Program-made: the position numbers and the translations under genes | Notes under the pieces: model-generated | The model's input: the letters and a program-made list of their open reading frames with translations, nothing else | Told to the model about the DNA's origin: nothing | Databases searched by the model: none | Part shown: positions 7,428-10,644 of the stretch, in pieces | Position numbering within the stretch: position 1 is the first letter of the stretch | Layout of the letters: every line of letters begins with the position of its first letter | Source of the DNA: Chamaesiphon sp. | GTDB taxonomy: Bacteria; Cyanobacteriota; Cyanobacteriia; Cyanobacteriales; Chamaesiphonaceae | Length of the DNA stretch: 10,644 bases | Direction of reading: 5' to 3' | Assembly (NCBI GenBank): GCA_026785875.1 | Contig: JAJAZF010000340.1 | Location: 1-10,644, forward strand

Positions 7428-7433
7428 AGTACC
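7420..7433. promoter_or_regulatory. Cyanobacterial LexA (SOS) box upstream of recA
   Basis: GGTACAATAGTACC is a perfect GGTAC-N4-GTACC inverted repeat and fits the LexA consensus reported for Anabaena-type cyanobacteria (RGTACNNNDGTWCB) at every defined position. It covers the -10 of the recA promoter, so bound LexA would block polymerase. This predicts DNA-damage induction of recA in this organism, which does not hold for every cyanobacterium. Confidence 0.75.
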
Positions 7434-7493
7434 TATGCACCAAGCTTTTGCTAGTTAAACTAAGGCAAGTCAATCTCAATTCCCCCTGTTCAT

Positions 7494-7498
7494 AGAGG
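7494..7498 (+). promoter_or_regulatory. recA ribosome binding site
   Basis: AGAGG lies five bases before the ATG at 7504, which supports that start. It is one of the few clear Shine-Dalgarno sequences in the window. Confidence 0.7.
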
Positions 7499-7503
7499 CA
7501 TTA

Positions 7504-8577
7504 ATGGCAACCCAAATTACAAATAGCCCAGACAGACAGAAAGCCCTCAGTTTAGTCCTCAACCAGATCGAAAAATCTTTTGGGAAAGGGGCAATCATGC
7601 GTCTTGGTGATGCTACCCGAATGCGGGTAGAAACCATTTCGAGTGGCGCAATGACCCTGGATATCGCACTGGGCGGCGGCTTACCCAAAGGTCGAGTCAT
7701 TGAAATTTATGGCCCTGAAAGTTCGGGTAAAACCACTCTTGCACTCCATGCTATTTCAGAAATCCAAAAAGCGGGTGGAGTAGCCGCGTTTGTTGATGCC
7801 GAACACGCTCTAGATCCCACCTACTCTGCGGCACTAGGTGTAGATATCAACAATCTGCTTGTCTCGCAACCAGACTCTGGTGAAGCCGCCCTAGAAATTG
7901 TCGATCAATTAGTTCGCTCTGCTGCTGTCGATATCGTCGTGATTGACTCTGTAGCCGCACTCGTACCCCGCGCCGAAATCGAAGGCGATATGGGTGACTC
8001 ACACATGGGACTACAAGCGCGGTTGATGAGCCAAGCCCTGCGAAAGATTACTGGGAGTATTTCCAAATCTGGTTGTACGGTAATCTTTATCAACCAACTG
8101 CGTCAGAAAATCGGAGTTGTTTATGGTAGCCCTGAAACAACTACTGGTGGTACCGCGCTCAAATTCTACGCATCCGTCCGCCTGGATATTCGCCGGATTC
8201 AGACTCTCAAGCGTGCTAATGATGGCGAATATGGTAATCGAGTCAAAGTCAAAGTTGCTAAAAATAAAGTCGCACCACCCTTCCGCATTGCTGAGTTCGA
8301 CATCATTTTTGGGAAAGGTATTTCTACTGTCGGTTGCTTGGTAGATTTGGCTGAAGAAACTGGGATCATCACCCGCCGTGGTGCTTGGTACAGCTATGAG
8401 GGTGATAATCTCGCTCAAGGACGCGACAACACTGTTAAGTACATGGAGGAGAATGCGGAGTTTGTCGCTAAAGTTCAGAAGCAGGTGCTCGATAAACTGA
8501 GCACTGGCGTACCCGTCTCGGCGAATACGCTCAAACAAGCTGAGGAAGAAGAAGACGATACCGATACCGAAGAATAA
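7504..8577 (+). CDS. recA: Recombinase RecA
   Basis: An ATP-dependent strand-exchange protein that coats single-stranded DNA, drives homologous recombination and triggers LexA self-cleavage. The 357 residues match the usual length. The core has Walker A GPESSGKT (70-77), catalytic Glu100 in FVDAEHALDP, Walker B ending in VVIDS (Asp148), loop L1 around 160-172 and loop L2 around 199-214 (RQKIGVVYGSPETTTGG). FINQLR (195-200) and the C-terminal domain with the GAWYSYEG block follow. The tail is highly acidic (EEEEDDTDTEE), as in other RecA where it moderates DNA binding. Expression is probably controlled by LexA through the box at 7420-7433. No frameshift or intein is present. Confidence 0.99.
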   Translation: MATQITNSPDRQKALSLVLNQIEKSFGKGAIMRLGDATRMRVETISSGAMTLDIALGGGLPKGRVIEIYGPESSGKTTLALHAISEIQKAGGVAAFVDAEHALDPTYSAALGVDINNLLVSQPDSGEAALEIVDQLVRSAAVDIVVIDSVAALVPRAEIEGDMGDSHMGLQARLMSQALRKITGSISKSGCTVIFINQLRQKIGVVYGSPETTTGGTALKFYASVRLDIRRIQTLKRANDGEYGNRVKVKVAKNKVAPPFRIAEFDIIFGKGISTVGCLVDLAEETGIITRRGAWYSYEGDNLAQGRDNTVKYMEENAEFVAKVQKQVLDKLSTGVPVSANTLKQAEEEEDDTDTEE

Positions 8578-8591
8578 GTCCAAACTAAATA

Positions 8592-8632
8592 AATGGCAGG
8601 GACAATTCATCGATTGTCCCTGCCATTCTTTT
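8592..8632 (+). terminator. recA Rho-independent terminator
   Basis: A perfect 15 bp inverted repeat, AATGGCAGGGACAAT (8592-8606) with ATTGTCCCTGCCATT (8613-8627), encloses a 6-base loop. TTCTTTT follows at 8626-8632. It starts 15 bases after the recA stop codon. The stem is unusually long and has no mismatch. Confidence 0.9.
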
Positions 8633-8673
8633 ACCGCTCGAATTTGTACCTGTAATCGCGATCGATCGTCCGC

Positions 8674-9249
8674 ATGACCCAATTCCCATCCCCGCCAGAT
8701 TTACCGACCTTCTGGGCACCTGTAGATGTCTCTCGTGCTGCCTTTGTAGCAGCTAATGCGGTGGTAATTGGACACGTCTCGATCGAGTCTGGCGCAAGTA
8801 TCTGGTATGGTGCGGTAGTACGGGGCGATGTCGAACGAATTGAGATTGGAACTTGTACAAATATTCAGGATGGGGCGATTATTCACGGCGATCCTGGTCA
8901 ACCGACTATTTTAGAGAGTTATGTCACTGTCGGACATCGAGCCGTAATTCATGCTGCGTATATCGAAACAGGCTGCTTAATCGGGATTGGGGCGATCGTG
9001 TTGGATGGCGTTCGGGTTGGTAGTGGTAGTATCATCGGTGCGGGTTGTGTGGTAACTAAGGATGTACCACCGCATTCTCTAATGGTGGGAGTACCTGCGA
9101 AATGTCTGCGCCAAGTAGATGAGACAGAAGCTCAGGGATTGATTCTCCATGCTAAAAAATACGTGCAACTAGCTCTCGTACACGCTGGTAAGGGTACAGA
9201 TTTAGGTTTTATTAGTTTGTGCGACGACGTTGCCAAGTCTGGCGATTGA
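8674..9249 (+). CDS. Gamma-carbonic anhydrase family protein (left-handed beta-helix)
   Basis: A 191-residue homotrimeric-type beta-helix protein of the gamma carbonic anhydrase/YrdA/PaaY group. Hexapeptide repeats run from about 22 to 142 and end in a C-terminal helix. The three zinc ligands of the family are present: His71 in IIHGD, and His88 and His93 in GHRAVIH. The active-site companions Arg50 and Asp52 (VVRGD) and Gln65 (NIQD) are also there. It is shorter than CcmM and has no RuBisCO-like repeats, so it is not the carboxysome scaffold. Reversible hydration of carbon dioxide is possible but unproven, as several relatives have no measurable activity. The ATG lies only 41 bases after the recA terminator and has no Shine-Dalgarno, so its promoter is unclear; it may depend on read-through. 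Confidence 0.88.
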   Translation: MTQFPSPPDLPTFWAPVDVSRAAFVAANAVVIGHVSIESGASIWYGAVVRGDVERIEIGTCTNIQDGAIIHGDPGQPTILESYVTVGHRAVIHAAYIETGCLIGIGAIVLDGVRVGSGSIIGAGCVVTKDVPPHSLMVGVPAKCLRQVDETEAQGLILHAKKYVQLALVHAGKGTDLGFISLCDDVAKSGD

Positions 9250-9387
9250 ATAATTAAATTCTGTTGGAGGGCAAAAAACCACCACAATAAGATTTTATAA
9301 GTTAGCGATTCTTTTTAGAGATTATGGATTGTTTAATCGCTCTAATCTAGTGAACGTAAAATCATGATTGTTTACCTATGCTCTGAT
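9250..9387. other. Convergent spacer between the gamma-CA and DUF2288 genes
   Basis: This 138-base spacer contains no gene. AGCGATT (about 9304-9310) and AATCGCT (about 9335-9341) are inverted arms with a loop of roughly 24 bases, too wide for a normal terminator. I see no standard terminator for either convergent gene. Confidence 0.3.
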
Positions 9388-9684
9388 TTATGTCACTAAC
9401 TCTTTCACTAAGATATAGGGTTGAACGATCGTGGCTTGAAATCTCTGATTGGGATTAGTATTCCAGCGGTTGAGAATTTCAGGAGATGGTTTGACTAGTA
9501 GTTGTTCGCCAATCCAATGTTGAACTGATTGAGTATTGTCACTAGCGATCGCAACAGCGACATCTAAGAGATCGAGTTCGGGAACGACTAAAATCACTAC
9601 ATCCTTCTGAATGTGTGGCTTCAACCATTCTAATTCAGCCTCGTCAACGAGTTCGGCAAGTTGTTCCCGGAGAGTATTGTTCAT
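9388..9684 (-). CDS. DUF2288 family protein
   Basis: A 98-residue protein of unknown function, recognised as the DUF2288 family found in cyanobacteria and some proteobacteria. Recognisable parts are LAELVDEAELEWLKPH (9-24), the hydrophobic strand VVILVVPELDLLDVAVAIA (29-47), WIGEQLLVKPS (57-67) and the C-terminal FQATIVQPYILVKE (82-95). No signal peptide, membrane helix or catalytic motif is visible. The plsC-like gene ends 84 bases upstream on the same strand, but a perfect TATAAT before this gene suggests its own promoter. Confidence 0.85.
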   Translation of the reverse strand: MNNTLREQLAELVDEAELEWLKPHIQKDVVILVVPELDLLDVAVAIASDNTQSVQHWIGEQLLVKPSPEILNRWNTNPNQRFQATIVQPYILVKELVT

Positions 9685-9715
9685 GTGTGCGATCGTGGGT
9701 GATGTTTTTTTAATA

Positions 9716-9721
9716 ATTATA
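9716..9721 (-). promoter_or_regulatory. Putative -10 element of the DUF2288 gene
   Basis: TATAAT on the minus strand lies 31 bases before the ATG. No good -35 is found at 16-18 bases; TTGCCA is only 14 bases upstream. An ATAACA/TGTTAT hairpin (9719-9724 and 9731-9736) overlaps it and could be a weak stem or an operator. Confidence 0.45.
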
Positions 9722-9768
9722 ACAATAAAATGTTATGGCAATTCTTGAATTAATCCCACATTTTATGA

Positions 9769-10407
9769 CTATCTACCTAGAGCATGTAACTCATTAATTT
9801 TGGTCGTACATAGATCGGTAACTCGATCGAGTTCCGATCTTTTAGTTGCTGTCGGCGGGGGAATTAGTTCACCAATTCTAATTGTAATCGGAGTAGATTG
9901 AGGGAATCTTTTGCCCTGTTGTTCGATCGAATGAGTACCCCACAGACTGACAGGAAGTAAGGGTACCTGCGCTTTAGCTGCAATCAGAGCCGCACCTGGT
10001 TTGGGATCGACAACTCTACCATCAGGTGTGCGCGTACCAGACAAGAAAATTCCGACACCCCAGCCATTCTCAAGATAAGCTAATGCTGCTTTAATTGTCG
10101 TGCGATCGACTGCACCCCGTTTGACAGGATATGCACCATACAACTTAATTGCATTTTTCAATATTGGCACTTCAAACAATTCTTCTTTTGCCATATATGC
10201 TACCGGACGCAATACAGCAGCCGATAATAGTGGCGGATCGAAATTACTACCATGATTGCTCACTACCACAAACCCGCCCGATTTCGGGATATGCTCGGCA
10301 CCTTCTACTTTTCCCTGGAGATACAGGTAAAATAAAGGGTTAATTATCGATTGCTTGAAAGCATGATAAAGAGCGAGGCTAATCAATGGTTCACGAGATC
10401 TGGACAT
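9769..10407 (-). CDS. 1-acyl-sn-glycerol-3-phosphate acyltransferase (PlsC family)
   Basis: Transfers an acyl chain to lysophosphatidic acid at the inner membrane face, giving phosphatidic acid for membrane lipids. The 212 residues hold the acyltransferase blocks in order: NHGSNFD (51-57) with the catalytic His52 and Asp57, GAYPVKRG (91-98), the third block FLSGTRT (121-127), and VPLLPV (148-153). The third block normally reads FPEGTR; here the Pro-Glu pair is Leu-Ser, so the conserved acidic residue is absent. Gly, Thr and Arg are kept. The protein lacks a clear transmembrane helix, though residues 20-31 are hydrophobic. The ATG has no Shine-Dalgarno. Which of the several cyanobacterial PlsC paralogues this is cannot be told. 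Confidence 0.88.
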   Translation of the reverse strand: MSRSREPLISLALYHAFKQSIINPLFYLYLQGKVEGAEHIPKSGGFVVVSNHGSNFDPPLLSAAVLRPVAYMAKEELFEVPILKNAIKLYGAYPVKRGAVDRTTIKAALAYLENGWGVGIFLSGTRTPDGRVVDPKPGAALIAAKAQVPLLPVSLWGTHSIEQQGKRFPQSTPITIRIGELIPPPTATKRSELDRVTDLCTTKINELHALGR

Positions 10408-10414
10408 GGAAATC

Positions 10415-10441
10415 AGTTGATAGTTGATAGTTGATAGTTGA
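10415..10441. repeat. Heptamer short tandem repeat (AGTTGAT)
   Basis: Three exact copies of AGTTGAT are followed by a fourth that is exact over six bases. Heptanucleotide tandem repeats of this sort are typical of cyanobacterial spacers. It begins seven bases upstream of the plsC start codon, so it sits in the leader or promoter of that gene, where changes in copy number could alter spacing. Confidence 0.85.
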
Positions 10442-10450
10442 ATTCTGTAG

Positions 10451-10467
10451 GGTGGGCACTGCCCACT
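10451..10467. repeat. Dispersed palindrome GGTGGGCA...CCCAC, second copy
   Basis: GTGGGCA (10452-10458) and TGCCCAC (10460-10466) are perfect inverted arms around a single base. The 17-base block matches the one at 210-226 at 14 positions. Unlike that copy it has no adjacent T run, so terminator function is doubtful here. Confidence 0.6.
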
Positions 10468-10561
10468 AATTAAGTTTCAGACAATTCTACTCTTGTAAGT
10501 GTCTATAGAACCCATTTGAGATCTTTTTAGGAGGAATCATGCGACAGATATTGGTGAGGAT

Positions 10562-10619
10562 GGGCGGGTTCGTTTGGATTTGGTAGTGAAGAGCGGGAAT
10601 TTATAGCATAAACCCGCCC
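10562..10619. repeat. Long hairpin repeat with GGGCGGGTT arms
   Basis: GGGCGGGTT (10562-10570) and AACCCGCCC (10611-10619) are perfect 9-base inverted arms around a 40-base loop. The right arm continues as CCTACA, which resembles a cyanobacterial spacer repeat with GTAGGGGCGGGTT ends. It has no coding capacity. Confidence 0.6.
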
Positions 10620-10644
10620 CTACAGATCCATAAATGAGAATGTA

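Larger units (their letters stand above)
10408..10644. other. Gene-free repeat patchwork upstream of plsC
   Basis: The 237-base end region has no supportable gene. It carries a heptamer tandem repeat (10415-10441), a short palindrome (10451-10467) and a long hairpin (10562-10619). Between them, 10475-10540 is unassigned. The only ATG with a strong ribosome site (GGAGG before 10539) opens a 15-codon frame and is not called as a gene. Confidence 0.6.

Noticed and set aside
8011..8682. Open 223-codon frame on the minus strand opposite recA
   Set aside because: It lies antisense to a fully conserved recA and across its terminator, and its translation has no family features.
10415..10441. CRISPR-like or attachment-site repeat
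   Set aside because: The unit is seven bases, contiguous and without spacers, so it is a simple tandem repeat.
10539..10586. ATG at 10539 with GGAGG upstream, as a leader peptide gene
   Set aside because: The frame is 15 codons long, runs into the GGGCGGGTT repeat and has no gene behind it within the window.

Overview
The window is a stretch of cyanobacterial chromosome. Three things support this. The coding content includes an NblS/Hik33-type sensor kinase, the cyanobacterial families DUF2605 and DUF2973, and a NucA-like nuclease. CGATCG palindromes are very frequent, with five perfect HIP1 octamers (GCGATCGC at 957, 1347, 3134, 4196 and 9545). The spacers carry short dispersed repeats and heptamer tandem repeats of a cyanobacterial kind. 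The genus cannot be fixed from this sequence alone. No phage, plasmid, CRISPR or transposase gene is visible, and most genes are housekeeping or core cyanobacterial genes.

Layout, left half (about 1-7268): six genes lie on the minus strand. In transcription order they are a DUF2605 protein, a small DUF2973 membrane protein, a predicted lipoprotein nuclease (NucA family), the histidine kinase NblS, CbiD (cobalamin ring methylation) and GuaA (GMP synthetase). Spacers of about 20 to 240 bases suggest several transcripts rather than one operon. DUF2973 and the nuclease are only 19 bases apart. The cbiD-guaA pair is bracketed by two inverted copies of a roughly 90 bp MITE-like repeat (27-120 and about 3205-3292). 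guaA ends at a hairpin terminator formed by a second dispersed repeat.

Centre (7269-9249): recA is read on the plus strand, divergent from DUF2605. Its promoter has a recognisable -35/-10 pair, and the -10 is covered by a sequence that fits the cyanobacterial LexA box, so SOS control is likely. recA ends at a long perfect hairpin terminator. It is followed after a short gap by a gamma-class carbonic anhydrase-like gene that keeps the three zinc-binding histidines.

Right end (9250-10644): a DUF2288 gene and a PlsC-type acyltransferase lie on the minus strand, convergent with the carbonic anhydrase-like gene. The last 237 bases contain no gene. They are a patchwork of repeats: a heptamer tandem repeat, a second copy of the GGTGGGCA...CCCACC palindrome, and a long hairpin with GGGCGGGTT arms.

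The genes do not form one pathway. They cover purine synthesis, B12 synthesis, stress signalling, DNA repair, inorganic carbon and lipid synthesis. I found no convincing new biological system. The most informative observations are regulatory or repeat-based: the LexA box on recA, the paired MITE-like elements, and a repeat used as a terminator.
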